Shown one piece after another: positions 17,404-26,286 of a stretch of DNA of 64,000 bases. The notes beneath the pieces were generated by a model, which was not told where the DNA came from, ran no database searches, and saw only the letters and a program-made list of their open reading frames with translations. Made by a program: the position numbers and the translations under genes. This DNA is from Methylobacterium sp. SyP6R (GTDB lineage: Bacteria; Pseudomonadota; Alphaproteobacteria; Rhizobiales; Beijerinckiaceae), in the NCBI RefSeq assembly GCF_019216885.1, contig NZ_JAAQRC020000002.1, positions 445,001 through 509,000 on the forward strand, read 5' to 3'. Positions within the stretch are counted from its first letter, which is position 1; every line of letters starts with the position of its first letter.

Positions 17404-17404
17404 G

Positions 17405-19027
17405 CTAGAGCGGCCCGATGGCGACGGACTTGAGAACGTTGGGTGCGTTCCTCCCGCCATCCGCGGGCACGACCCGCACCACCACGTCCGCCGGCCTCTC
17501 GCCCGCACCCGCAGGCCTGGTGCCCGCCTTCGCCCGATCGGCCAGAACGGGATTCGTCGGCGGCAGGGCGATCGCGAAGGTCGTCTCGTGGCCGCCATGC
17601 CCATGCGCCATGGCCGGACCGAAGAACCCGATCGTGCCGGCGGGGTTCGCATCGCTCCCCGCAGCGTCGCCGAGCAGCACACGGAACTGCCTGACATCCG
17701 AGCCGGCCGCCGCGCGATCGAGCGTGATCAGCGCCACGATCGGCCGCGCGGTCTCGGCCGCGGCCCCCGGTCGCCGCAGGGCCGCAGCCGGCAGGCTGAG
17801 GGACGCGGCATTGCCGGTCGCACGGGCGGTCGTCAGCGTCGGCGCCGCGGGGACGGGCGCCGCGATCGTCGATCCGATCAGTTCCTCGCCGTAGCCCGCG
17901 CGGTCGTACTCGTAGTTGAAGCGGTCGGTCGAGAGATAGTCGCCGGCCTTGCCGTCGAGGACCGCCTTTTCGTCCGCATCGACGAAGAACAGGAACGGCT
18001 CCTTCGAAAGAAGATCGAGGTCCTTCCCTTCCGGGAGATACGGCTGCTTGAACGATTGCTGCTTGCGGACCCAGACGTCCCAGAGGCGGTCCATGTTGGC
18101 GTGATGCAGGAAGAAGATCGGATCGACCGGCGAGAGGAAGTTCGTCATGTTGCCGTACGGCCCCGGATCGAAAGGCCCGACCCCGCCGATGCAATTGTGG
18201 ACGAGGTTGTGCGGCTGCCCTTCGAGAACCGAGAAAGCCGGCTTCTCGGCGGGTGGGGCGGTATGGGACGGGCTCTTCGAGCTGGTGAAGCTGAGCGAGA
18301 CGGTCGGGTCGTTGAAGTGCGGTGCGAGCAATCCGGCAAGCACGGTGTACTTGGACACGGCGGTTGTGGCGCCCGCGTCAAGACCCGGCTTGTCGCGGGA
18401 GAGGTACCGGGCGCGGGACGTGGCCGCGAAGGCCTCGTTCCCCGGATCGTACTTGCCCTTCCCGTCGATGCCCGTCACGTCGCTCCAGGCATTGCCGAGA
18501 GTCTTGTAGCCGCGCGCGGCGAGTTGCTGTTGCTGGGCCGGCGTGAGGCCGCCCCAGTAGCGCTCGAAGCCGGGCTTGAAATACGCCGTGAAGATGTCGA
18601 GCGTCTTCGTATACGGCTCGAACGCGGCATCGGTCGGCGTCAGCCCGGGGCCGAACATGCCATCCGGGATCTTGGGCTCCTGCGTCCAGTCCCAGTAGGG
18701 AAGCGCGAAGTCCGGATCGCCGCTGAGCTTGCGGATCGTCTGCTCGAAATAACCGATATAGCCGCGATGCCAGACGTAGAACCACCAATTGCCGTGCGGA
18801 CAATCCATGAGATGGACGAACGCGTTGCGGAACCAGTTGTGGGGATGGTCGGCCGGCAGCTTCAGCATCGCCTGGACGCCCTTGGCGTAGCTCGCCAGCG
18901 CCTTCTGCCCCTCCGGCGTGGTGACGAGGCATCTCTTGTACCGCGCCGCCGCCCTGGCCCGTCCGATCGGCGGGGCGATGCTGGCCGCCAGGGCCGTGCC
19001 CACGAACGCGCGCCGTGTGAACCGCAT
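17405..19027 (-). CDS. tyrosinase (type 3 copper oxidase)
   Basis: A 540-residue exported polyphenol oxidase that uses two coppers to oxidise phenols to quinones. Residues 1-27 are a twin-arginine signal (FTRRAFVGTALAASI). The CuA site has His72 (NAFVH), His78 (CPHGN) and His87 (YVWHRGY); the CuB site has GQPHNLVHNCIGG and FFLHHANMDRLWDVW. After the catalytic core (to about residue 350) comes a C-terminal beta-sandwich of about 150 residues with a histidine-rich AHGHGGHE patch. It lies 32 bases after the DJ-1 gene and one base before its partner, a three-gene unit on the minus strand. Melanin-like pigment or phenolic detoxification are plausible outcomes. Confidence 0.9.
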   Translation of the reverse strand: MRFTRRAFVGTALAASIAPPIGRARAAARYKRCLVTTPEGQKALASYAKGVQAMLKLPADHPHNWFRNAFVHLMDCPHGNWWFYVWHRGYIGYFEQTIRKLSGDPDFALPYWDWTQEPKIPDGMFGPGLTPTDAAFEPYTKTLDIFTAYFKPGFERYWGGLTPAQQQQLAARGYKTLGNAWSDVTGIDGKGKYDPGNEAFAATSRARYLSRDKPGLDAGATTAVSKYTVLAGLLAPHFNDPTVSLSFTSSKSPSHTAPPAEKPAFSVLEGQPHNLVHNCIGGVGPFDPGPYGNMTNFLSPVDPIFFLHHANMDRLWDVWVRKQQSFKQPYLPEGKDLDLLSKEPFLFFVDADEKAVLDGKAGDYLSTDRFNYEYDRAGYGEELIGSTIAAPVPAAPTLTTARATGNAASLSLPAAALRRPGAAAETARPIVALITLDRAAAGSDVRQFRVLLGDAAGSDANPAGTIGFFGPAMAHGHGGHETTFAIALPPTNPVLADRAKAGTRPAGAGERPADVVVRVVPADGGRNAPNVLKSVAIGPL

Positions 19028-19059
19028 GTGCGTCTCCGTCTCTCTTGATGGTCCGGCGA

Positions 19060-19776
19060 TCAGGCTTGCGCCCGCTGCGGGTAGTCGATCGGCATCTGCG
19101 GGTCGCGGTGCCAGTCGTACTCGGCCGAGGCGACGGCATTCTCGGCCACGGCGCGGCCGGCGAGCCGCGACACGAGGTAGAAGCCGAGATCGATCCCCGC
19201 CGAGACGCCGGCGGACGTCGCGTAGCGGCCCGCATCGACCCAGCGCGAGACGCTGTCCCAGAGGACGGCCGGCCCGTGCTGCGCCACCCAGGCGAAGCTG
19301 GCATGGTTGGTGGTGGCGGGATGGCCGTCGAGCAGCCCGGCGCGGGCGAGCACCGCGGCGCCGGTGCAGACCGACGCCATGAGCTTCACCCGTTCGTCCA
19401 TCCGGCGGACCCAGTCGAGCAAAGCCGCCACGCCCTCGGGGTCGGTCGTTTCGTCGAGGAGGGGCCAGGTTCCGCCGCCGCCCGGGATCATGAGGACGTC
19501 CAGCGGCTCGGCCAGCGCCTCGGCCAGCGCCTCGGCCATGTCCCAATCCGGCATGACGGCGGGGCCGTTGATGCTCCGCACCGGCTCGCGCCGATGCCCG
19601 ATCAGCTTGACCGAGAACGGATAGGGCGGCGGGCTGTCGTAACCGGTTCCGACGAACCGGGCGATCGTGAACGCCTCCGCGAACCCGAACACGTCGATCG
19701 GCTCGAAGTTGTCGTAGACGAGAATCCCGACCCGCTGCGTGGGCGGAAAGGCACCATGGGCTAAGGGCGTCGTCAC
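19060..19776 (-). CDS. DJ-1/PfpI family protein
   Basis: A 238-residue class I glutamine amidotransferase-like protein. The nucleophile elbow cysteine is in ASVCTGAAVLARAGLLDG, as in isonitrile hydratase and AraC-associated DJ-1 proteins. The acidic partner is in the N-terminal YDNFEPIDVFGFAEAF. There is no C-terminal DNA-binding domain, so it is likely an enzyme. The start codon is GTG at 19776. An in-gene short tandem duplication near 19510-19545 repeats Ala-Leu-Ala-Glu (EALAEALAEPLD). It is probably first in an operon with tyrosinase. The substrate is unknown; isonitrile or quinone-derived aldehydes are options. Confidence 0.82.
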   Translation of the reverse strand: MTTPLAHGAFPPTQRVGILVYDNFEPIDVFGFAEAFTIARFVGTGYDSPPPYPFSVKLIGHRREPVRSINGPAVMPDWDMAEALAEALAEPLDVLMIPGGGGTWPLLDETTDPEGVAALLDWVRRMDERVKLMASVCTGAAVLARAGLLDGHPATTNHASFAWVAQHGPAVLWDSVSRWVDAGRYATSAGVSAGIDLGFYLVSRLAGRAVAENAVASAEYDWHRDPQMPIDYPQRAQA

Positions 19777-20715
19777 GGCATCCTCCGACGAGGTTCATCG
19801 ATGACTGCGCATCGACTGGAAATTATTCGTGGATTTTCAGAACCGCGGCAAAATCTTCAGCGAAGACAAGAGGATGCAAATAATGCATCTTCAAAGCACA
19901 CCATCAGATCGACGATCTTCGATGCTGTGAGATGATTGACCTCGAAGGCATCGACCCGATGCGTGTCTACTGCGCTCGAATCAATTACACCCTGAGGTGG
20001 GTGATTGCAATTTCAGATCAGAAAAAATCTCGATGGCCGGCTCAGGACTCGCTCGTCCGGATTGCAAAGGACGAACAATTCGTCTTGCCAGCTGCGAAGA
20101 TCGTGCATCGAAGCGGCCATGAAATATCGTCCACGTCGAAGCATCGGGCAATCGATCTCACAATTTGGCGGTACAGTCGAACATTCTTTGCTTTCGCCGA
20201 AATCGGCTCGCCGGCATCGCAAGTCTTCGTGGCTGCGCGCACGGGAGCGTTCATCATCATACTATGCCCCGTCGAAAGCCGTCTGCGCCGACGGTCCGCT
20301 TCCCGATCGGCTCCTTCATTTCGCGGTGCAGACGGGTCCCTCGAAGCCCCCTCCCCCGCCACCGCAGGTCCACCCCCCGTCCCTGACGACGAACTCGTTG
20401 TAAAAAAGCGATGTCCTCCTTGGGGGAGGAGAGCTGCGCTATCCCCGAAGGGGGAAGCGCTCGCACCGAGATGCGTGAATGCGACCACCTCGCTACGGAG
20501 GTCGTTCTCGGCTGTCGGCGGGCGAAGGACGTCCGTGCGTCAGAACGACGTCAGACGGACCGGATCATAGGCCGGCGGCGGCACGACGGGAGCGTCGTCG
20601 CTCCTCTCACACGATTCTCCGCTGATCACTTCGCGATGCGGAAATCGGCTTCGCTCAGGCGTGTGAAGCGAAGCTTCACCGTCGCGGGCTCGTGATACAC
20701 CACCGGGACCGGCGC
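19777..20715. other. long noncoding stretch before parB
   Basis: More than 900 bases without a supported gene; open frames here lack family resemblance and ribosome sites. It is less GC-rich than its surroundings around 19800-20200. Positions about 20608-20700 carry a partial TGATACGG-family repeat (TTCGCGATGCGGAAATCGGC), ending just before the parB stop codon at 20716. Confidence 0.5.
20608..20700. repeat. TGATACGG-family repeat, partial
   Basis: Shares TGATCACTTCGCGATGCGGA and CGGCTTCGCTCAGGCG with copies at 34197-34325 and 57396-57505 and ends in GTGATACAC. It is immediately downstream of the parB stop codon (minus strand), so it is again attached to a gene's 3' end. Confidence 0.65.
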
Positions 20716-21735
20716 TCACGCGCCGGCCTTGAACTCCGCATACAGGTCGCGCAGGCGGGTCAGCACGAACTCGGCGAAGTCCGGCGACTTGCGCCGGTCG
20801 ATGGTGAGCGAGACGCGGTCCTCGTCCTGCGTTACCTTCGCCAGCGTCTCGCCGTTCGCCGTGGACCAGCTCTCCGCCTTGGCCCGGACCGGCGGCGGCT
20901 TCGTCGCGGCGATGACCTGCTTGAACCGGGCCTCGCTCTCGAGCGCGGCGAAGGCCGGATCGGCGATCGCCCTACGGATCGCATCCGCCCGCCCCTCCTC
21001 CGCCATCAGGCCGACCAGATCGAGCCAGGCCCGCCGGCCGATGCCGGGCGCCGGACCGATGGCGTGGATGATCTCCTCGGGGATCCTGGTGGCGACCGAG
21101 AGCATGTTCGACAGGTCGCTCTTGTAGATCGACATCGCCGCCATGATCGTCGCGCGGGTGAAGCCGCGCCGCTCCAGGCGATGCGCGAACAGCGCCTTCT
21201 CGATGTAGGAGAGATCCTCGCGCTCGTGGTTCTCCTGTCCCTGCGCGACGACCAGCTGCTCGTCCGTCAGCTCGCGGACCACGGCCCGCACCGGGAGGCC
21301 GAGCGCCGTCACCGCCCGCAGCCGGCGGTGGCCGAAGGCGACCTGGTAGCGGCCAGGCGCCTCCGGATGGGGCCGGACCAGGATCGGGTTGAGCTGGCCG
21401 TGGTCGCGGATTTTTTCGGCCAGGCTCGCCAGCGCCTGCTCGGAGACCGGCATGCGGTCTGAGACGAAGGACGGGTCGACGAGGTCCGTGTCGATCGCGA
21501 CGATGACCTGGCCTTCGGTCAGCTTCTTCTCGATCTCCTCGGCACGCTTGGCGCGCTCGCTGACCTCGCCGAGCGACTGGCTGATGGCGCCCACGGGCTT
21601 GGCGGCCGTGTCCGCGATGAGGTCGGGCGAGCCGAGGATGGGCCGCGCCCGCACGCGGGCGACCGCGGGGGCCGGGACCTCGGGGGCTTGAGACTCGCGA
21701 TTGCCGATCGCGCCGAACAGCGCCTTCCTGCTCAA
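20716..21735 (-). CDS. repB: plasmid partition protein ParB (RepB family)
   Basis: A 339-residue centromere-binding protein of the repABC RepB type. The ParB/Sulfiredoxin domain spans about residues 70-160, with the CTP-binding arginine motif FGHRRLRA. The HTH (TIMAAMSIYKSDLSNMLSVA) follows at about 185-205. The start is TTG at 21735, overlapping the ParA stop (TTGA), and yields the RepB-like opening LSRKALFGAIGNRES. The partner ParA lies directly upstream. Its likely binding sites are the GTTAGCCGCGGCTAAC palindromes upstream of parA. No RepC follows; instead the gene is followed by noncoding DNA. Confidence 0.9.
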   Translation of the reverse strand: MSRKALFGAIGNRESQAPEVPAPAVARVRARPILGSPDLIADTAAKPVGAISQSLGEVSERAKRAEEIEKKLTEGQVIVAIDTDLVDPSFVSDRMPVSEQALASLAEKIRDHGQLNPILVRPHPEAPGRYQVAFGHRRLRAVTALGLPVRAVVRELTDEQLVVAQGQENHEREDLSYIEKALFAHRLERRGFTRATIMAAMSIYKSDLSNMLSVATRIPEEIIHAIGPAPGIGRRAWLDLVGLMAEEGRADAIRRAIADPAFAALESEARFKQVIAATKPPPVRAKAESWSTANGETLAKVTQDEDRVSLTIDRRKSPDFAEFVLTRLRDLYAEFKAGA

Positions 21736-22958
21736 ACCGCCCTCCCCCAGGCTTTCTTGATCTGGGCCTCGATCTCGGTGTTCACGTTGGTCACCGCTTC
21801 CACGGCGCGGTCGTAGGTCGAGCGGGTGAATTGCTGCCGCTCGACCTCGAAGATGGTCTGGTTGGTGAGGCCCGCATCCGAGATCGCCGTGCTCTTCAGC
21901 ATCGGGTGAATCAGGACGTGCTCGCCGAAGATCGAGCGCAGGAACGCCACCATCTGGTTCTGCGGCCCGTCCCCCGGCTCGAACCGGGTGATCAGGTACT
22001 TCATCCAGTCGTAGGAGGTGGAGGCCCCGTGCCGCGACACCTCGTCGAGCAGATCGCCGGTCATCTGGAGGAACTGGCTCATCGACATCACGTCCAGCAT
22101 CTGGGGATGGACGGTGATCAGCACCGCGGTCGCGGCGGTCAGCGCCGAGAGCGTCAGGTATCCGAGCTGCGGCGGGCAATCGATCACGACGACGTCGTAG
22201 AGGTTCTGCGCCTGCCCGATCGCCTGGCCGATCCGGGCGAAGAACAGGGTGTCGCCGGAGCGGCGCTGGAGCAGGGCCTTCGGGGTATCGTGCTCGAACT
22301 CCATCAGTTCGAGATTGGCCGGGACGATGTGCAGGCCGGGAATGTAGGTGCCCCGGACGATCTCGGCGATCGGGCGGCGCTGGTCGTCGTAGCGGATCGC
22401 GCCGTACAGCGTCTCGTTCGGCCCGACATGGGTCTCGGGCTGGTGCCCGAACAGGGCCGAGAGGCTGGCCTGCGGATCGAGATCGATGGCGAGCACCCGG
22501 TAGCCGTGTAGCGCAAGGTGCTGGGCGAGATGCGCCGCGGTCGTCGTCTTGCCGGAACCGCCCTTGAAGTTCATCACCGTGACGACCTGCAGGTGCTCGC
22601 CCGGGCCGCGATGCGGCAGGTAGCGGCGGTTCCCGCGCGTGCCCTGGTCCAGGCGCTTGCGCAGCTCGTGGATATCCTCGACCGAGTAGCTGCGGCGGCC
22701 GTTCTTCACCAGAGGCGTGATCCCGTTCTCCTCGGTGGCGACCTGCCGGAGGTAGGATTCGTGGATCCCGAGCAGCCGGGCGGCTTCCGCCGGGCTGAAC
22801 GGCCGGATGGTCTTCTCGGCTTCCGGCGGGAAGATGTTGCGGTGGTGGGCCTGCAGCTGGGCGGAGAGCTCGGCGCCGTGACGCTGCACCAGCTCTTTCA
22901 GCTCGGAAGGAGGCGCCGCCCCGGGCATGGCCGCCGCATTCGCCGTCTCCGCACTCAT
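21732..22958 (-). CDS. repA: plasmid partition ATPase ParA (RepA family)
   Basis: A 408-residue Walker-type partition ATPase of the repABC RepA group, which moves plasmid copies over the nucleoid and autorepresses its own operon. The N-terminal region carries a MerR-like HTH (FSPAEAARLLGIHESYLRQ, about residues 54-72). The deviant Walker A is KGGSGKTTT (132-140), Walker A' is IDLDPQASLSALFG, and Walker B is VVVIDCPPQLGYLTL. The length fits RepA (about 400). ATG at 22958 was chosen because the frame upstream lacks similarity. Two parS-like palindromes lie 140 and 317 bases upstream, as expected for an autoregulated partition operon. Confidence 0.92.
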   Translation of the reverse strand: MSAETANAAAMPGAAPPSELKELVQRHGAELSAQLQAHHRNIFPPEAEKTIRPFSPAEAARLLGIHESYLRQVATEENGITPLVKNGRRSYSVEDIHELRKRLDQGTRGNRRYLPHRGPGEHLQVVTVMNFKGGSGKTTTAAHLAQHLALHGYRVLAIDLDPQASLSALFGHQPETHVGPNETLYGAIRYDDQRRPIAEIVRGTYIPGLHIVPANLELMEFEHDTPKALLQRRSGDTLFFARIGQAIGQAQNLYDVVVIDCPPQLGYLTLSALTAATAVLITVHPQMLDVMSMSQFLQMTGDLLDEVSRHGASTSYDWMKYLITRFEPGDGPQNQMVAFLRSIFGEHVLIHPMLKSTAISDAGLTNQTIFEVERQQFTRSTYDRAVEAVTNVNTEIEAQIKKAWGRAV

Positions 22959-23097
22959 CTCGTCGTCCGTGGCCAGAATCGCATTTATCGGCAGAATCGA
23001 TGAAACTGCGCGGCTGGCAGGGTAGAAGCGATTCCGGGCGATATTCAAGCGGTATCTCGCCGGTAATTCGACGATCCGGTTCGGGCGGTGCGCGCGT

Positions 23098-23113
23098 GTT
23101 AGCCGCGGCTAAC
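23098..23113. other. parS centromere site 1
   Basis: A perfect 16-base palindrome, GTTAGCCGCGGCTAAC, fitting the repABC parS consensus GTT-n4-GC-n4-AAC. It lies 140 bases upstream of the parA start. The same sequence recurs at 23275, and a one-base variant at 27599. Confidence 0.85.
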
Positions 23114-23274
23114 GCGGGTCGCTTCCCGGCTTCGCGGAGCCACCGGGCGAGCAACCGGGGCGGGTCAGGGCGCGGAGGAGCGTCGAGCGCGATCACCCGG
23201 CCGACGGAATGCGCGCTGCTCGTCGTCGCCTTCACCTTCACGACACGCGCTTGCAGGGATGGCCGAGGACATGT

Positions 23275-23290
23275 GTTAGCCGCGGCTAAC
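23275..23290. other. parS centromere site 2
   Basis: A second perfect copy of GTTAGCCGCGGCTAAC, 177 bases from the first, between the partition operon and the rep gene. It is a probable ParB loading site. Confidence 0.85.
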
Positions 23291-24065
23291 GCCTGCCGGA
23301 TGGCGAAGCGACGGGGGGCTTCGGTAACCGGGAGCCACAACGCCGCGATGCGTCGCAAGCCTGCACGTCACGACCTTCCTCCGCCATGGGGCAGGTCGTC
23401 TCGGGGAAGGACGAGGCACGGATTCTGCCTGCCAGACCAGCCCTGCACCATGTGGGGAAGAATGCCGCAGCGTGCCCGTCCGCGCGTGGGGGCGGACCCA
23501 GAGCGGCGCCCGATCGCTCCTGCGGTTGCCGGCCGACGGCCGGGCCATGCGCCGACAGGGTCTGCTCAAGCGCCGTGCCGGCTTGGCCGACGTCCGGACC
23601 TGCGGCGCATCATACCATGAACAACGTTCCGGCTCGGATAGGCCGTCATGCCGGGCGCCTGGGAGGGGCGGCCGGTGCGCGTGATGAGAATGCGGCCACC
23701 GTCGGTCTCGCCCATGCGGCATCGATTATCCTTTGCTTAACGATATGCCGACCGCCCCGATATCGTCCCGCCGGTCGGTGGCGCTCCCGCTCCGAACCGC
23801 ACCGCCGGATCGTGGCGGCCTTCCTGCGGGGTCGGTCCCGCGTCGTCACGCCGTGCTCGCGCCTCACCGGATACTTTGCGGCGATGGGCGATCGAATCGC
23901 CGTCGCGCCGTCCGGGCCGGGAAGGGAGGCCTGAAGGGGAGTCGTCCGCCAACCGATCGCCGTGCGGTGTCCGGACGGCCGAAGCCACCGGCCCGCACGA
24001 CACCGCGAATCTGGAGACGAATGCGCAAGGTGGTACTGTGCTATGGTAGCGCTTGAGGAACTGGT

Positions 24066-25286
24066 ATGCCGATGGCGAAGCTGCATCTCAAGACGCGCGA
24101 GGAGTTCGCCCAACTCTCGCTCCACGAGAAGAACGAGTACCTGCAAGGCGTCGCGCAGCAGGTCGCGCACTTACGCGGGGACGAGTTCACCCGCCTGTCG
24201 AAGGATGGCCTCAGCCGCATCCGGCGCTTCTACAGCCGACGCTCCTTCGCGGACCTGAAGCTCGCGGAGTTCGGCGAGGAGGAGCCGCTCCGAAAATCCC
24301 TCACGGTCCTGGCGGAGGCGATCCGCTCCGAGGAGGTCGCCAAGATCGTCGAGCACGAGGTGGTGAGGCCCCCGCGCGCCCTCGTCCGGCCGCCGCCGAT
24401 CGACGACGCCCAGCTGGCCTTCTTCGTGCCGACCGTCCACGACGCGCCGATCAAGGACGACATGAACCTGATGGACATCGCGCCCTTCGCCCTGTCGAAG
24501 ACGACGGGGGAGGGGGTGATCCGGTACGAATTGAAGGATTCCGTCATCACCGTCGAGGGCGGCGCCGAGGTCGGGCTCGCCACGGCTTACGACTACGACA
24601 TCGTCATCAACATGATCTCGCATCTGGCGGAGCAGACGCGCCAGTACCGGATCGACGATTCCAAGGGGTTGCGTCCGTCCCTGCCGCCCCGGACCTACCG
24701 GCCCGCCGCCTCGGAGATCCTGAAATTCTGCCGGCGTGAGCTCGGCGGCAAGCAGTACGAGGATCTCGAGCGCGCACTCGATCGCCTGCAGGCGACCCGC
24801 ATCAAGATCACCAACCTGTCGAGCGACAAGGCCAAGACGCGCCGCCGCGAGACCGAGGCGTTTCCGCTGATCGGCCGCTACAAGGTCGTGTCCCGGACCA
24901 GCGCCGACCGTATCGACCAGGTCGAGATCGACATTCCGGACTGGGTCTACGAGGGCGTCGTCAAGCCCGACGGCAAGCCGTCGATCCTGACCCTGAACCC
25001 GGACTACTTCCTGATCACGCGGCCGATCGCCAAGTTCCTCTACCGCCTCGCCCGCAAGGCGGCCGGGCAGACGGAAGCCCGCTACGGCATGACCGAACTC
25101 CACAAGCGGAGCGGCTCGAAGCTGCCCAAGCACAAATTCCGTCAGGCGATCAAGGAGATCGTCGAGGCGGCGGTGCCGCTGCCCGATTACGACCTCAGCA
25201 TCATCGACGGCGAGCGCGAGCCGGTGCTGCGGATGGTGAACCGGTCCAATGACAAATCCGCCGTACATGAGTCCGGCAATCCGTGA
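24066..25286 (+). CDS. replication initiator protein A (RPA family)
   Basis: A 406-residue plasmid replication initiator of the RPA family (Pfam RPA, replication initiator protein A). Recognisable parts are the N-terminal FAQLSLHEKNEYLQGVAQQV, the central MNLMDIAPFALSK, the conserved IDIPDWVYEGV and PIAKFLYRLARKAAG in the winged-helix region, and HKRSGSKLPKHKFRQAIKEI. It should bind the iterons that begin inside its own 3' end and continue to 25552. The alternative start is the ATG at 24072. It is divergent from parAB. RepABC plasmids normally use RepC, so the partition genes here are paired with a different initiator class. Confidence 0.85.
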   Translation: MPMAKLHLKTREEFAQLSLHEKNEYLQGVAQQVAHLRGDEFTRLSKDGLSRIRRFYSRRSFADLKLAEFGEEEPLRKSLTVLAEAIRSEEVAKIVEHEVVRPPRALVRPPPIDDAQLAFFVPTVHDAPIKDDMNLMDIAPFALSKTTGEGVIRYELKDSVITVEGGAEVGLATAYDYDIVINMISHLAEQTRQYRIDDSKGLRPSLPPRTYRPAASEILKFCRRELGGKQYEDLERALDRLQATRIKITNLSSDKAKTRRRETEAFPLIGRYKVVSRTSADRIDQVEIDIPDWVYEGVVKPDGKPSILTLNPDYFLITRPIAKFLYRLARKAAGQTEARYGMTELHKRSGSKLPKHKFRQAIKEIVEAAVPLPDYDLSIIDGEREPVLRMVNRSNDKSAVHESGNP

Positions 25287-25552
25287 CAAAACCGGGCAGG
25301 GGAGGGGGCTGCCAAAACCCCCGTATTTCGATCCGCCCGGCTTTGCCAAAAAGCGAGACGGCCTAGAAGCGAATCGGTGACCCCGGATTTTGGCGGGCGC
25401 CGTACATCGGTCCGGCCCGATCATGACAAAAACGGCCCCTGTGGACGGCTGTGGATAAGCCGAATCCTGGCGTACATCACTCCGGGACGCGCCGTACATC
25501 GATCTGTCGACGGCGTAGATCGATCCGGCAGCGCCGTACTTGGGACTCCGGC
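25260..25552. other. candidate replication origin with iterons
   Basis: At least six direct repeats of consensus GCCGTACATCGATCCGGC start at 25260, 25399, 25469, 25491, 25512 and 25533 (the first inside the rep gene), with a degenerate seventh near 25320. A perfect DnaA box (TGTGGATAA) lies between the second and third. More AT-rich DNA follows at 25556-25640 and could be the unwinding element. Iterons directly downstream of an initiator gene are the usual arrangement for this plasmid type. Confidence 0.8.
25450..25458. promoter_or_regulatory. DnaA box
   Basis: TGTGGATAA, the exact complement of the consensus DnaA box TTATCCACA, placed among the iterons. It suggests host DnaA assists initiation. 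Confidence 0.7.
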
Positions 25553-26286
25553 AACCGGAAATTTACCTTAACGATCATCGCTTTAGGGCGTGGTCAGGCA
25601 CCTAAAACTTAGAATCAAAACTAGAGAAACAGATTCTTGAAACGCCTTCGGCTGACAAAAATCATTCGATTCCGAGGAAGAAGAGGGAGAGGCGTATTTC
25701 GGTCCGCTCACGCCTCGATTCGCACAAGCACGGTTTTCGTGCCAGTCGAGAGAGGCAGAACAGCGACTCACCTCCACCGACCACAGGCCCTGAACCGGTC
25801 CGTATCCTCCGATGTCGAAGGCCGATGCACAGTCGCGGCGACCGAAGCGTCGGCGCTCCGCCGATTTGCCGCCGCATGATGCTCCGGCCGGCGGCCCGTG
25901 CCGGATCGTCCCGTCGAGGATTGCGCCGTGCGCCATGGTCCGCGGTCCCGCCATTCCGGCGTCCTCGCGATTCTCACAGGCCGGGTCGCTCGGAACCGCC
26001 GCCACCGGCTCGGACTTCTCGATTCCGAATCGCAACCGTGCCGCAGACCGGTTGCGATTCGGAATCGAGGCGGGCTCGAATGTCTCCCGCGATGTGGCGG
26101 CGGGTGGCAGGGGAGGGACTTCACATCGTCGAGGCAAGCCACGAATCTCGGCCCGTGCGACACGGGCCGCGTGCGACATGGGCTGGGTTCGATGGGGCGC
26201 CCCCCGCCGCACAAGACAGGTGCGCCGCGCGCCGGTATCGCTCGCGCCGTGCCGATTCCGGTCCGCCCTATCGCGAGTGACGATCC
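25553..26286. other. noncoding stretch downstream of origin
   Basis: No gene recognised over about 730 bases. It begins with AT-richer DNA next to the iterons and contains a strong 18-base inverted repeat at 26021-26066. Open frames on both strands show no family resemblance. Confidence 0.5.
26021..26066. repeat. perfect 18-bp inverted repeat
   Basis: Arms GATTCCGAATCGCAACCG and CGGTTGCGATTCGGAATC, separated by 10 bases. No T-run follows on either strand, so it is not an ordinary terminator. It is about 220 bases upstream of the oxidase at 26287 and 470 bases from the iterons; protein binding or a cruciform are possible roles. Confidence 0.75.

Larger units (their letters stand above)
22959..24065. 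other. noncoding region between parA and rep
   Basis: About 1.1 kb between the divergent partition operon and the replication initiator. It holds the two perfect parS palindromes and, presumably, both promoters. Open frames inside do not resemble known proteins. A countertranscribed RNA controlling rep could be encoded here, but I could not identify one. Confidence 0.5.

Noticed and set aside
19932..20570. Protein-coding gene upstream of parB
   Set aside because: No ribosome site, no recognisable domain, and the 3' part falls in repeat DNA.
20716..22958. Standard repABC operon
   Set aside because: No RepC follows RepB; the initiator is a divergent RPA-family protein.
23386..24056. Several overlapping frames between parA and rep
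   Set aside because: Low-complexity products with no motifs; the region holds parS sites and is better read as control DNA.
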